DNA of 64,000 nucleotides from Nannocystis pusilla (lineage in GTDB: Bacteria > Myxococcota_A > Polyangia > Nannocystales > Nannocystaceae), in the NCBI RefSeq assembly GCF_026626665.1, contig NZ_JAPNKE010000002.1, positions 4,565,168-4,629,167 on the forward strand, read 5' to 3'. Below the pieces are notes generated by a model. That model saw nothing but the letters and a program-made list of their open reading frames with translations. It was not told where the DNA came from and searched no databases. The translations under genes were made by a program, and so were the position numbers. This document shows positions 17,596 through 26,783 of the stretch, piece after piece. Positions within the stretch are counted from its first letter, which is position 1. Every line of letters begins with the position of its first letter.

Positions 17596-19705
17596 ATGAC
17601 CCGTCGCTGGCTCGGCCTGGTCGCGCTCCTCGCCTGCACCCCGCACGAGCACGCGCGCGAGCCGCAGAGCCCGTGCGCCGAGGGCATGGTCCTCGTCGAA
17701 GACGGCAGACCCGGCCCCGGGCAGGTCGGCCGCTTCTGCATCGACCTCACCGAGGTCACCACCGCCGCCTACGGCGCCTGCGTCCGCGCCGGCGCCTGCA
17801 CCCCCACGGTCGTCGGCAACATCGCCGAGTGCAACCTGACCCGGGCCGACCGCGGCGACCACCCCGTCAATTGCGTCGACTTCGAGCAGGCCCGCGCCTA
17901 TTGCAGCTGGCTCGGCAAGCGCGTGCCGAACGACGAGGAGTGGATGTACGCCGCCCGCGCGCGCGACGGCGGCGGCACCTGGCCGTGGGGCAACCTCCCG
18001 CTCGACCGCACCCGCGCGTGCATCCAGAGCGGCAGCACCTGTCCCGTGGGACAGCACCCCGCCGGCGCCAGCCCCGAGGGCGTGCAGGACCTCGCCGGCG
18101 ACGTCACCGAGTGGACCCTCCGCGGCGAGTTCCCGCGCCTGCGCGGCGGCAGCTGGCGCGAGGAGCCCCGCCTCGACTTCGTCCAGGACCCGCCCTACGG
18201 CCCCGAGGCGACCTCCGGCGTGCGCTGCGTCGTCGCCCCCTTCACGGCAGTCGACCCGGTCGACCTCGACGTCTGGACCCCTTACGTGCCCGCCAAGGTC
18301 GAGCTGCCGGTGCTCGCCGCACCCGCGCCGCGGCACGCCCCCGAGCGCCCGCTGGCCAACCTCGCCATCGTGCGCCGCCACGAGACCCGGCAAGGCGCCG
18401 CCCGCTGGTGGCCGGTCGGCGACGACTGGCTCGCCGGCGTCGACGACGGCAAGCCCGACGACCTCGGCCTCGGCGGCGCCCTCGAGCGCCGCCCTGCCCG
18501 AGGGCCTGCGCGACTTCATCCCCGTCCGCAGCCTCGGCACCGACCTCCTGCTCATGCGCGGCGGCTGGTCCAGCACCCTGCGGTTCGTCGCCGTCGAGCG
18601 CGGCACCTCCAGGATCCGCTGGCAGATCCCGTTCGCCAACTACGGCTCGACCTACGAGCAGTTCGTCGCCCCGCGCACCTTCGTCGCCGAGATCTACGGC
18701 CAGCAGGTCGACGCGATCGTCGGCTTCGGCCTCGCCGACGGCCGCGAGCTGTGGCGCCTCCGCGGCGGCGAGCAGGAGCCGTTCACCCGCGCCAGTCGCA
18801 CGTGGACCGACGGCGAGCGCGGCTACGTCCGCGGCGACCGCGGCCTGCTCGCCTTCGACCCGACCACCGGCGCGATCCTCTGGTCCGGCGTCGCCGTCGG
18901 CGAGGGCTGCGGCGTCGTCACCGGCGACGGCGCCCTGATCGTCGAGGCGCCCGGGCCCGACGGTCACCGCCGGCTCGACCCGGCCACCGGCGCCGAGCTC
19001 GGGCGGATCGCCGGCGGCGCCGCGCGCTGCGTGTGGGGCGTCGACCCGAACGACGGCGGCGCCGCGCCGGCTGTCCTCGAGGACAGCCGCCTGTTCGCCT
19101 TCGACGTCCCCGACCGCCGCGGCAAGGTCGAGCTGCGGGCGCGCGACGCGGTCAGCGGTCGCGAGCTGTGGCGGCGCGACGGCCTCGAACCCGACGTGCT
19201 GCTGGCCGACCACGACGCTGTCTACGTCAGGCGCGCGTGGGACATCCTCGTCGGCCTGGACGCGGCCACCGGCGCGCCGCAGGTCGAGATCTCGCTGGCC
19301 GGCGGGTTCGATCTCAGCCTGCTCGCCGGCGGCGGTCCGCGGGGACCGCTGCTGCTCGCCGTCGGTCACACCGGGACTACCTGGCTGCTCGGGCGTGGCG
19401 AACAACCGTCCGCCCGCGAGGCGTACACCGTCCGCGGTCGGCTCGTCCCCGACGGCGTGTCGCGCAAGCGGGTCCGGAACGTCCCCGTATGGGTCGGCGA
19501 CAAGCTGGTGCGCAGCGACGCGGCCGGCGGCTTCAGCGCCAAGGGAATTGCCTACGGCGCGATCGAGGTCGCGGTCGACGAAACCAAGGGCCCCGGTACG
19601 CCGGGCGGGTCGACTGTCCGCTTCGACGCGGTCCCCGTCGTCCTGAACGGCGCCGGCACCTACGACGTAGGCGACGTCACCCTGTATCCCTGGTACACCG
19701 AATGA
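17596..19705 (+). CDS. FGE-like lipoprotein with C-terminal beta-propeller (frameshift)
   Basis: About 703 aa when repaired. A lipoprotein signal (LGLVALLAC) is followed by a formylglycine-generating-enzyme/sulfatase-modifying-factor domain (residues about 25-215) with FCIDLTEVTTAAYGACV, DFEQARAYCSWLGKRVPNDEEW and GSWREEPR landmarks. The frame breaks at about 18480 (+1 or -2). The continuation is a PQQ/WD-like propeller with repeats such as GLLAFDPTTGAILWSG and GRELWRRDG. A final segment (VPVWVGDKLVRSDAAGGF) looks like a carboxypeptidase-regulatory-type beta sandwich. Two TGTCC-core hairpins (18039-18054 and 19069-19088) lie inside the coding sequence. The protein is extracytoplasmic; most such FGE-like proteins are not true sulfatase activators. 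Confidence 0.75.
18039..18054. repeat. TGTCC/GGACA core inside coding sequence
   Basis: CTGTCC, loop CGTG, GGACAG: exact core within the FGE-like domain, encoding CPVGQ. Confidence 0.6.
19069..19088. repeat. TGTCC/GGACA hairpin inside coding sequence
   Basis: GGCTGTCC, loop TCGA, GGACAGCC: perfect 8-bp stem within the propeller part of the FGE-like gene, encoding AVLEDSR. Confidence 0.65.
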
Positions 19706-19778
19706 GCGCGTTCGCTCATGTCGGCGGATCGCCTGCAGAATTCGCCGCTAAGCCCCGGTGTGATACAGGGTAGAGGCG

Positions 19779-20819
19779 ATGGTGGACGAGAAGCGACAGG
19801 ACCTCGCGCCCGAGCGGGAGGCCGCGCTGCAGCGGCATGAGCAGCTGCTTTTGCGCGTGGCCCAGAGCGACGCGATCGACGCCGGCGACCTCGATCGTGC
19901 GCTGGCGGTGCTGACGGAAGCCGCCGCCGAGGGCCTGCAGCTGGGGCGCTCGTCGGTGTGGATCTACACCGCCGACCAGGCCGCCATGGAGTGCCTCGAC
20001 CTCTACCTCCGCGGGTCGCACGAGCACCACACCGACCCGGTGCAGCAGCTCGACGCCGGCCTGTTCCCGTCCTACTTCCGCGCCCTCGCCGACGCGCGCA
20101 CCCTCGTCGTCGCCGACGTCCACGACCACCCGGCCACCCGCGAGCTCGCGCGCGACTACCTCGGCCCGCTCGGCGTCGGCGCCCTGCTCGACGCCCCGAT
20201 CCGCCGCCGCGGCCGCCTCGTCGGCGTCCTCTGCAACGAGCAGGTCGGCCCCGCGCGGCAGTTCACGCGCGACGAGCAGCTCTTCGCCGCCTCGCTGGCC
20301 GACACCGTCGCCCGCGCCCTCGACGCCGCCGACCGCCGCCGCGTCGAGGACGGCCTGGCCCACGCCAAGGCCGCGCTGGAGCAGCTCGACCGCGAGAACC
20401 GGGCCCTCATCACCCGCCTGCGCCGCAGCGTCGAGCGATTGTCCACACCTGTCCTCGAGGTCTGGAGCGACGTCCTCGCCCTGCCGATCATCGGCATCCT
20501 CGGCGAGGAGCGCAGCGCCCAGATGACCGAGCGCCTGCTCGGCGAGCTCGCGCGCACGCGGGCGCGCCACGTCATCCTCGACCTCACCGGCCTCGACGAC
20601 TGCGACGAGCAGACCGCCGCCGCCATCGGCATCATGGCCCGCGCGGTCGCCCTGCTCGGCGCCGAGTGCGTCCTCTGCGGCGTGCGCCCCGACCTCGCCC
20701 GCGCCTTCGTCGACCTCGACCTCGACCTCCGCGGCATGCGGATCCTCCGCGACATGCGCCACGCCCTGCAGGACGTCGTCACCCGCCGCGCCGCCCAGGC
20801 CCGTCCGACCGCCACCTGA
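19779..20819 (+). CDS. GAF-STAS regulator (RsbR-like)
   Basis: 346-aa cytoplasmic protein. A GAF sensor domain spans residues about 30-185 (GRSSVWIYTADQAAMECLD ... RGRLVGVLCNEQ). A coiled-coil linker (RRVEDGLAHAKAALEQLDREN) leads into a C-terminal STAS domain (about 225-335) with HVILDLTGLDDCDEQTAAAIG. The hinge TPVLEVWSDVLALPIIGILG matches the hinge of the STAS protein at 14149, so the two may assemble together in a stressosome-like complex. Start ATG 19779 has an AGAGG site. Followed by two hairpin elements. Confidence 0.88.
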   Translation: MVDEKRQDLAPEREAALQRHEQLLLRVAQSDAIDAGDLDRALAVLTEAAAEGLQLGRSSVWIYTADQAAMECLDLYLRGSHEHHTDPVQQLDAGLFPSYFRALADARTLVVADVHDHPATRELARDYLGPLGVGALLDAPIRRRGRLVGVLCNEQVGPARQFTRDEQLFAASLADTVARALDAADRRRVEDGLAHAKAALEQLDRENRALITRLRRSVERLSTPVLEVWSDVLALPIIGILGEERSAQMTERLLGELARTRARHVILDLTGLDDCDEQTAAAIGIMARAVALLGAECVLCGVRPDLARAFVDLDLDLRGMRILRDMRHALQDVVTRRAAQARPTAT

Positions 20820-20826
20820 TCGTTCA

Positions 20827-20848
20827 GGCATGTCTCCGAAGACATGTC
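20827..20848. repeat. TGTCC/GGACA-family hairpin (AGACATG variant)
   Basis: GGCATGTCT, loop CCGA, AGACATGTC: 9 bp including one G-U pair. It begins 8 bp after the GAF-STAS stop. Confidence 0.8.
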
Positions 20849-20914
20849 CGATCGGTCCGGCGACCCGCCTCCGCGCTCGGCCCGGGACCCGCCGCGCCCG
20901 CTCGTGCAGCACCC

Positions 20915-20944
20915 ATCGGACATGTCTACCAGGACATGTCCGAT
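20915..20944. repeat. TGTCC/GGACA-family hairpin, perfect 12-bp stem
   Basis: ATCGGACATGTC (20915-20926), loop TACCAG, GACATGTCCGAT (20933-20944): a perfect 12-bp stem. It ends 23 bp from the stop of the minus-strand lipoprotein gene (20968). Confidence 0.88.
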
Positions 20945-20967
20945 AGGCCCGCAGGATCGCCGGCGGG

Positions 20968-21471
20968 TCAGCCCTCCCAGTAGCAATAGCCCGACTGGCA
21001 CTCCATCCCGTCGGGACAGACCTGCCCGCCCGCGCAGTACAGCGCGCAGCCGTTGGCGCCGCTGCCGAGGATCGCCGCGCACACCGGCACCGCGGTGCCG
21101 GTGGCCGGCGGGGCAAAGCAGTCGCACACGTCGACGCAGTTGCGGATCCCGCACACATTGAAGCCGCCGCTGGTGGGCGCGAGGCACAGCAGCTCGCCGT
21201 CGGTGCCGCTCGCCTGCCAGCCGCAGCCGGCCAGGTTGCCGGGCGCACACTCGCCCCAATCGCCGATCGCGTGGGCGTCACAGCCGTCGTCAACCGTCGA
21301 ACCCTCGCCGGCGGTGGTCGTGGTCGTGGTCGTCGTCGTCGAGGCGGTCCCGCTCGTGGTCGTCGTCGACGAGGACTGCGACACCGCGGTGTCGGTCGGC
21401 TCCCCGACCTGGCCCTGGCAGGCGAACGACAGCGACAGCAGGAGCGAGGCGGCGCGACGCGAGACGAACAT
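20968..21471 (-). CDS. Cys-rich secreted lipoprotein
   Basis: 167-aa lipoprotein: signal peptide with lipobox LSLSFAC, then a Ser/Thr-only linker of about 30 residues, then a domain of about 100 residues with 14 or so cysteines (GCDAHAIGDWGEC, CGIRNCVDVCDC, CALYCAGGQVCPDGMEC). The even, dense cysteines indicate a disulfide-knotted surface domain, as in other myxobacterial predicted lipoproteins. Function unknown. ATG at 21471 begins the signal peptide. Confidence 0.78.
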   Translation of the reverse strand: MFVSRRAASLLLSLSFACQGQVGEPTDTAVSQSSSTTTTSGTASTTTTTTTTTAGEGSTVDDGCDAHAIGDWGECAPGNLAGCGWQASGTDGELLCLAPTSGGFNVCGIRNCVDVCDCFAPPATGTAVPVCAAILGSGANGCALYCAGGQVCPDGMECQSGYCYWEG

Positions 21472-21689
21472 CGCCGCGATCCTACCTGGAGTCGCCGCCG
21501 GCGACGCGCGACCCGCCTCGGACCTCGCACCGGCCGTGCTCGCCCCGCGCCGGGCCCCTGTCGCCGCGATCACAGGCCCCGCGAACGCCGATGCACCCCC
21601 GCAGGACCGCCCGCCTCGCGCGCGATCGCCCGCAGCCGCCGGCCCGATCGCCGGTGGAGCCGGGCCACCCGTCGCCCAGAAACGCCCGC

Positions 21690-22040
21690 ATGCATTACTT
21701 CGTCCGCACCGCCCTCCTCCTCGCGGTCCTCGGCGCGCCGAACCCCGCCCGCGCCGACGACGAGGACGACGAGTACCTGACCGGCAACAACCACGGCCGC
21801 ATCGACCTGATCCACCTCGACAGCGCCGTCCAGGGCCGGGGCCCGTGCGTGCAGATGAAGCCGTCGATCCCCGGCAAGTCGGCCTGGGCCTGCCTGTGGC
21901 GCAACAACCCGCTCTACCCCGAGCTCCTCGGCCTGCTGCAGAGCGCCTTCATCGCCGGCAAGCGCTGCATCGTCTACTGGAGCGCGGTCGACAACAAGAG
22001 CCACAAGACCATCGACCGCGTCGAGTGCTGGCGCACCTGA
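21690..22040 (+). CDS. small secreted protein
   Basis: 116-aa protein with a cleavable signal peptide (YFVRTALLLAVLGAPNPARA) and an acidic mature start (DDEDDEY). The mature part of about 90 residues has four Cys (GPCVQ, AWACLW, KRCIVY, VECWRT), consistent with two disulfides in the periplasm or outside. No family recognised. The ATG at 21690 is used because the signal peptide starts there. Confidence 0.68.
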   Translation: MHYFVRTALLLAVLGAPNPARADDEDDEYLTGNNHGRIDLIHLDSAVQGRGPCVQMKPSIPGKSAWACLWRNNPLYPELLGLLQSAFIAGKRCIVYWSAVDNKSHKTIDRVECWRT

Positions 22041-22065
22041 ACGCCCCCCTGCGGGCCCGTTGCGA

Positions 22066-22112
22066 CATGTCTAGAAGGACATGCCCATGTGAACATGTCT
22101 CTTAAAACATGC
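22066..22112. repeat. two degenerate TGTCC/GGACA-family hairpins
   Basis: CATGTCT, loop AGAA, GGACATG (22066-22083; one G-U pair), then AACATGT...AACATG at 22092-22111 with a larger loop. First copy starts 25 bp after the upstream stop at 22040. Confidence 0.7.
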
Positions 22113-22205
22113 AATCAATTCGCTGGAGGCCACGGTCGCCGTGGGAGCTTCGCCCACCCGCGACCGCGACGCCGTGTCTCGGCGAAAACGGATAGACTCC
22201 GCCGC

Positions 22206-23186
22206 ATGCATATCCGTCCCCTGGCAGCCGCCGTCGCGGCGTGCCTGGTCGTATCCCTCGTCGCATTCCCCGCCACGGCCGCCCCGGCCGGCGACGCGGC
22301 CGACCCGTTCGCCGCCGACGCCACCGCCCCGTCGAACGCCGTCCCGCCGCCCGCCGAGCCCGCCCCGGCCGAGCCGCCTGCCCCGGCCGAGACAGACTGG
22401 TCGGCTTACGTCGACCGCCCGGTCATCCTCACCATCGGCGGCCGCGAGATGCGGGGTCGCGTGCTCGGCCACGACGCCGGCACCGTCGCCTTCAAGGAGC
22501 CCAACGGGGCGATCTCCGACCTGGCGAAGGCCGACATCACCGCGGTGCGCATCGACGAGGTCACCCGCCGCAGCGACCCCTCCCTCGACGACGCGCCGTC
22601 GCGCCGCTCCCAGCTCGCCCGGGCCGAGCGCCGGGCCGAGCGCGCCGCGGCCGAGGACGGCAGCTTCCACGATCGCGGCGTTTACTTGCTGGTCTCGCCG
22701 GGCATCGTCGCCGTCCCGTTCCGCTCGCCGGGCACCGTGTTCTACCGCTGGGGCGCCAGCATCGGCGGCATCATCCCCGCGCAGAACTCGGCCTTCATCG
22801 GCGCCTACGGCTTCACCTTCGAGCACCTCTTCAATCAGCAGAGAGTCGACGGGCTGACCCCGAACTTGAACCCGCAGACGGAGCGCCTCCGCACCCACGT
22901 CTTTCGCGCGCTCGGCGAGGTCCGGCTCGGCAGCGGCAGCGACAAGCTGTTCGGCTACGTCCTGCTCGGCGCCGGCTTCGCGGTGATCCACGTCGCCAGC
23001 GACAAGTCGAACAGCAGCCTCGACAGCACCGGGGCCGCCTTCTCCGCCCCGATCGGCGCCGGCATCCAGGGCATGCTCGGCGACCACTTCCTCCTCGACT
23101 TCGAGCCGCGCGTGACCCTCGACATCGGCCGCGGCGGCGTCGCGGCGATGTTCGACGCCCGCCTCACTCTCGGCGCCAAGTTCTGA
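22206..23186 (+). CDS. outer-membrane beta-barrel-like protein
   Basis: 326-aa exported protein. It has a signal peptide (AAAVAACLVVSLVAFPATAAPA), then an Ala/Pro-rich spacer (residues 25-65), a small SH3-like domain (VDRPVILTIGGREMRGRVLGHDAG) resembling an Lsm/TRAM-type fold, a charged helix, and a C-terminal region of alternating hydrophobic residues and glycines (residues 155-326) ending in F. That pattern fits a transmembrane beta-barrel of about eight strands. Function unknown. The end of the gene is duplicated in the short gap that follows. Confidence 0.7.
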   Translation: MHIRPLAAAVAACLVVSLVAFPATAAPAGDAADPFAADATAPSNAVPPPAEPAPAEPPAPAETDWSAYVDRPVILTIGGREMRGRVLGHDAGTVAFKEPNGAISDLAKADITAVRIDEVTRRSDPSLDDAPSRRSQLARAERRAERAAAEDGSFHDRGVYLLVSPGIVAVPFRSPGTVFYRWGASIGGIIPAQNSAFIGAYGFTFEHLFNQQRVDGLTPNLNPQTERLRTHVFRALGEVRLGSGSDKLFGYVLLGAGFAVIHVASDKSNSSLDSTGAAFSAPIGAGIQGMLGDHFLLDFEPRVTLDIGRGGVAAMFDARLTLGAKF

Positions 23187-23266
23187 CCGGCAGCGGCGCT
23201 CGCGTCACCTCTGGCGCGAGATCCCGACCGGCAGCGAGGCTCGGATCACCGCTGGCGCGAACGCTT
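23185..23266. repeat. 41-bp duplication spanning convergent gene ends
   Basis: GACCGGCAGCG...GGCTC/GCGCTCG...TCACC(T/G)CTGGCGCGA occurs at 23185 and again at 23226, period 41 bp. The second copy contains the stop codon and last codons (RQR) of the minus-strand gene at 23246. The first is a decayed copy just outside it. Confidence 0.6.
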
Positions 23267-24286
23267 GCCCCGCGGCAGCTCGTCGGCGGTCTCGGCGATC
23301 AGCCCGTCGCGGTCGAGCGACGCCGCGAGCAACCACTCCGGATGATCCGGCGCGACGTCGTCCTCGGTCCGGATCCGCGGCACCGGCACCGCCTCGCTGC
23401 GGTGGCTCACCATCCACGCGTTGCGGAACAGATCGCAGCACAGGTGCAGCAGCTCGCCCTCCTCGCGGAACGCGATCGGCGGCACCAACGGCTGCAGCGC
23501 GTCGATCGTGCCGTCGACCCCGACGAAGTCCTCGGGCTGGAAGAACACCGCGCCGGCGAAGTGGACCGGCCCCAGCCGCTCGCGCGAGAGCACGTGGATC
23601 CGGCCATCCTCGACCACGAACCGCGTCGGGTCGAGGAACAGCTCCTTGCCCAGCATCGTGATCGGCGCGGCGAAGATCCGCCGCAACGCCCACAGGCGGG
23701 CGCGGGCATACACCGCGATCACCTCCTCGTGCCGCGGCGCGTCCCAGTCCGCGGGGAACGCCGCCTCGAAGTCCGGCGAGGACGGAAAGCTCATGCCGGG
23801 CAGCGGCGCCTCGGGCTCGGGGCACAGCGCCGACTTGTTCAGCCGCGCGAACACCGGCTCGGGCGCCGGCGCCTGCTCGCGCAAGAACCCTGCGATCCAC
23901 CCGCGCTCGCTCGCGCTGCGCACCAGCACCTGCGACCGGCACTGCCCGCGAAACGGCGCCCCGTCGATCGAGGCATTCAGCAGATCGAGCAACGCCAGCG
24001 CGGCGCCCTCGACCGGCGAGAACGCGGCCCGCAACGTCCGCAGGCGCCCCAGATCGGCCTGTTCCAGCGCCGCCAGCCCGCACGCCGGCGCCTCCTCGGC
24101 GAACACGAGCTCGAGCCGGCTCAACAGATGCGCCCGCCGATCGGCCATCAGCTCGTGCAGCCCGCGGGCGTCGCGACGACCGCCGACATGAAACGTCACC
24201 CCGACGGCGAAGCCGTCCGCCCACGCTTCGGCGTCGTCCGGATCGTCGAGGAGCCGCTCCGCGAGCGCCGCCGCCGTGCCGGTCAC
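23246..24286 (-). CDS. conserved protein of unknown function
   Basis: 346-aa soluble protein, no signal peptide or membrane helix. The N-terminal third is helical with Arg/Leu pairs (RRAHLLSRLELVFAEE). The middle contains RGQCRSQVLVRSASERGW and the C-terminal part is mixed alpha/beta (PITMLGKELFLDPTRFVVEDGRI, read as separate strands). I do not recognise the family. The GTG at 24286 is chosen because an AGGAGG ribosome site lies about 7 nt upstream; the ORF extension to 24358 crosses a hairpin element. Confidence 0.65.
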   Translation of the reverse strand: MTGTAAALAERLLDDPDDAEAWADGFAVGVTFHVGGRRDARGLHELMADRRAHLLSRLELVFAEEAPACGLAALEQADLGRLRTLRAAFSPVEGAALALLDLLNASIDGAPFRGQCRSQVLVRSASERGWIAGFLREQAPAPEPVFARLNKSALCPEPEAPLPGMSFPSSPDFEAAFPADWDAPRHEEVIAVYARARLWALRRIFAAPITMLGKELFLDPTRFVVEDGRIHVLSRERLGPVHFAGAVFFQPEDFVGVDGTIDALQPLVPPIAFREEGELLHLCCDLFRNAWMVSHRSEAVPVPRIRTEDDVAPDHPEWLLAASLDRDGLIAETADELPRGKRSRQR

Positions 24287-24813
24287 GCCCGCCCTCCTCG
24301 CAGCCCCTTGGGACATGTTCTTAAAAACATGTTTGATCGAGCATTCTCCAAAAGACATGTCTCTCCCGACATGCCCCTGGATGCGCCCGGCGCCCGCCGG
24401 CGCGCGGCGCCCTGGCCGCCGCGCCCTCGATCGAGCGCGCCTCGGCGTCGCGGGCCTCGGCTCGGCCAGCGGCGACCGTCCGGGCGCCCATCCTCACGAC
24501 CGCGCCCGCCCTCGACCGCACCGATCTCGTGGCGGACCGGCTCGTGGTCGACCCGCGCGCGCGCTTCGCGGTCGCGGCCTCGCCGCCGGCGTCCACACCG
24601 GCCGCGGCGGCCGCTGGAGCGCCGATCGGCGCCGACACCCACGCGACGCGGCGAAGCATCTCCGCGCGAGGGTATCTCGACCAGCGAGCCGGGCGGAACA
24701 CCATCGCCGCGCCTCGCCCGGCGATCGCCGACGTCTCGCCGCCGCTCACCGGCGCGAGAACGCACGCACCATGGGCCACGCCCTCCGCTATCCTCCTCCC
24801 CGCTCTCGCGCAC
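24287..24813. other. divergent intergenic region
   Basis: No supported gene in 527 bp. It carries hairpin elements at 24311-24373 and then about 430 bp in which ORFs on both strands have only non-coding composition. It must hold the promoters of the genes starting at 24286 and 24814. Confidence 0.5.
24311..24373. repeat. two TGTCC/GGACA-family hairpins
   Basis: ACATGTT, loop CTTAAA, AACATGT (24313-24332) and CATGTC, loop TCTCCC, GACATG (24356-24373). In the first, both arms have changed together from GTCC/GGAC to GTT/AAC. Confidence 0.7.
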
Positions 24814-26622
24814 ATGTCCCAGGAACACTCTGATTCGTCGCTCCCCCCGCGCTTCGACGTCGTGATCGGCGGAGGCGGGCTCGCCGGCCAAGCCCTCGCG
24901 CGCCTGCTCCGGCGCGAGCTCCCCGAGGCCAGCGTCTGCGTCATCGAGCGCCAGCGGCGGCCGCTGCCCGTGGCCGCGCACAAGGTCGGCGAGTCCTCGG
25001 TCGAGCTGTCCTCGCACTTCTTCAGCGTCGTCCTCGGCCTCGACGCGTACCTGCGCGCCAAGCACTACCTCAAGAACGGCCTGCGCTTCTTTCCCGGCGG
25101 CGGCCACACCCACGCGCTCGAGGACCGCACCGAGATCGGTCCGCCCGAGCGGGCCAAGGTGCCCTCCTTCCAGCTCGACCGCGGCCGCCTCGAACAGGAC
25201 CTTCGGGACATGAACGAAGAGGCAGGCGTCACCTCGATCGAGGGCTACGTCGTCAAGGACGTCGAGCTCGACGAGGGCGACGGCGACCACCTCGTCCGCT
25301 TCGAGGCCCACGGCGGCGGCGACCCGCGGACCGTGCGGGCCGGGTGGTTCGTCGACGCCACCGGCCGCCGCGGCCTGCTCCGCGGCAAGCTCGGCCTCAC
25401 CCGCCCGAGCGGCCACCTCGCCCACGCCGCCTGGTGGCGCGTGCCCGGCCGCGTCGACGTCGCCGACCTCGTCCCCGCCGAAGCGACCGCGTGGCACCAG
25501 CGCGACCCGGAGCACATCCGCTGGTACTCGACCGTCCACTTCATGGGCCCTGGCTACTGGCTCTGGTACATCCCGCTGGCCCCCGGCGACGACGGTCAGG
25601 ACCACACCTCGATCGGCATCGTCGTCCACGACGAGCTGCACCCGTTCGACACCGTCCGCACCCGCGAGCGCGCTCGCCTGGGTCGAGAAGCACGAGCCGC
25701 GCTGCTTCGCCCAGATCAAGGACCTGCCGATGGTCGACTTCCTGACCCTCAAGCACTACAGCCACGCGACCGCGCGCATGTTCTCGCCGCAGCGCTGGTC
25801 CCTGATCGGCGACGCCGGCGCCTTCCACGACCCCTTCTACTCGCCGGGCTCCGACTTCATCGCCCTCGCCGCCTCGTTCACCCTCGAGATCCTCAAGGCC
25901 CGCCTGCGCGGCGGCGACGTCGCCGAGGTCGCCGAGCGCTTCGACCGCCTCTACCTGCAGTTCTTCGACACCACCTGCGAGCTGTACCGCAAGGCCGCCC
26001 CGGTCTACGGCAGCCCGCGCGTGTTGCCGGCCAAGGTCTACTGGGACGACTTCGTCTACTGGTCGTTCGTCTGCCAGTACTTCTTCCGCGGCGTCTTCAA
26101 GCTGCCCGCCGACCAGCACGAGCGCTTCGAGCTGCTCGGCCGCGAGTTCGCGGCGCTGCAGTTCCGCGCCCAGAAGCTGCTGAGCGAGTGGGCCCGCCGG
26201 ATCGACAACACCCCGCGCCCCGTCAACGTCGTCCTGCCGGTGATCCCGTCGCTGCTCGCCAGCCTCTACCTCGACCTCACGCGCGACATGAGCCCCGACG
26301 AGACCTACGCGTACATGCGCGACAAGCTGGCCCAGGCCGGCGAGATCCTCGGCGAGCTGGCCCTGCGCGCCCTCGCCGAGGTCGGTCCCGACCAGCGCGA
26401 CGAGCTCGCCCGCGCCGTCGACCTCCCGAGCTGGCCGCAGCGCCCCCCGCCGACCGGCTCGCCTCCGAGGCCGAGGTCGGCGGCAAGCGCCGCCGCTCCC
26501 TCCCGCCGATCGTCCGCGACATGGAGCGCACCCTCGGCCGCGTCCCCGGCGAGCACGACGCCGCCGCCCTCGCAAGCCTGGTCGCCCGCGCCTACGCCCG
26601 CCCCGAGCAGGCCGCCGGGTAA
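24814..26622 (+). CDS. FAD-dependent halogenase/monooxygenase (two frameshifts)
   Basis: About 603 aa when repaired. The N-terminus has a dinucleotide motif (VVIGGGGLAGQALARLL) and a KVGESSVE segment. The GYWLWYIPL stretch contains W-x-W-x-I-P, the signature that separates flavin-dependent halogenases from ordinary monooxygenases. A second FAD motif is WSLIGDAGAFHDP. Family members use FADH2, O2 and chloride or bromide to halogenate an aromatic or enol substrate. Frame leaves at about 25675 (a GC pair missing in a CGCGC run) and returns at about 26437 (one C missing in CCCC), ending ARPEQAAG. No biosynthetic cluster surrounds it, so substrate is unknown. The two indels most likely are assembly errors. 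Confidence 0.72.
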   Translation: MSQEHSDSSLPPRFDVVIGGGGLAGQALARLLRRELPEASVCVIERQRRPLPVAAHKVGESSVELSSHFFSVVLGLDAYLRAKHYLKNGLRFFPGGGHTHALEDRTEIGPPERAKVPSFQLDRGRLEQDLRDMNEEAGVTSIEGYVVKDVELDEGDGDHLVRFEAHGGGDPRTVRAGWFVDATGRRGLLRGKLGLTRPSGHLAHAAWWRVPGRVDVADLVPAEATAWHQRDPEHIRWYSTVHFMGPGYWLWYIPLAPGDDGQDHTSIGIVVHDELHPFDTVRTRERARLGREARAALLRPDQGPADGRLPDPQALQPRDRAHVLAAALVPDRRRRRLPRPLLLAGLRLHRPRRLVHPRDPQGPPARRRRRRGRRALRPPLPAVLRHHLRAVPQGRPGLRQPARVAGQGLLGRLRLLVVRLPVLLPRRLQAARRPARALRAARPRVRGAAVPRPEAAERVGPPDRQHPAPRQRRPAGDPVAARQPLPRPHARHEPRRDLRVHARQAGPGRRDPRRAGPARPRRGRSRPARRARPRRRPPELAAAPPADRLASEAEVGGKRRRSLPPIVRDMERTLGRVPGEHDAAALASLVARAYARPEQAAG

Positions 26623-26623
26623 A

Positions 26624-26757
26624 GACCTGCAAGCAAGGACATGTTCTTTGAAACATGTCCTTCGGGCCGAGCTGCGGCGCCCGCCGACAAGACCTCAAGA
26701 AAGGACATGTTCTTTAGAGCATGTCCTTCGATCCGAGCTACGGCGCCCGCCGAGCGA
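26624..26757. repeat. 67-bp direct repeat, each with a GGACATG hairpin
   Basis: Two units starting at 26624 and 26691. Unit 1 hairpin: AAGGACATGTT, loop CTTTGA, AACATGTCCTT (26635-26662), perfect 11 bp. Unit 2: AAGGACATGTTC, loop TTTA, GAGCATGTCCTT (26701-26728), 12 bp with one G-U pair. Both are followed by TCG(G/A)(G/T)CCGAGCT(G/A)CGGCGCCCGCCGA. The repeat lies between convergent stops at 26622 and 26784. Confidence 0.88.
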
Positions 26758-26783
26758 AGTCAGCGGCCCGTGGAGGCAGCGCC

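Noticed and set aside
24276..24833. 185-codon plus-strand ORF in the divergent gap
   Set aside because: Composition is that of GC-rich non-coding DNA (Arg/Ala/Pro/His) and it crosses hairpin elements.
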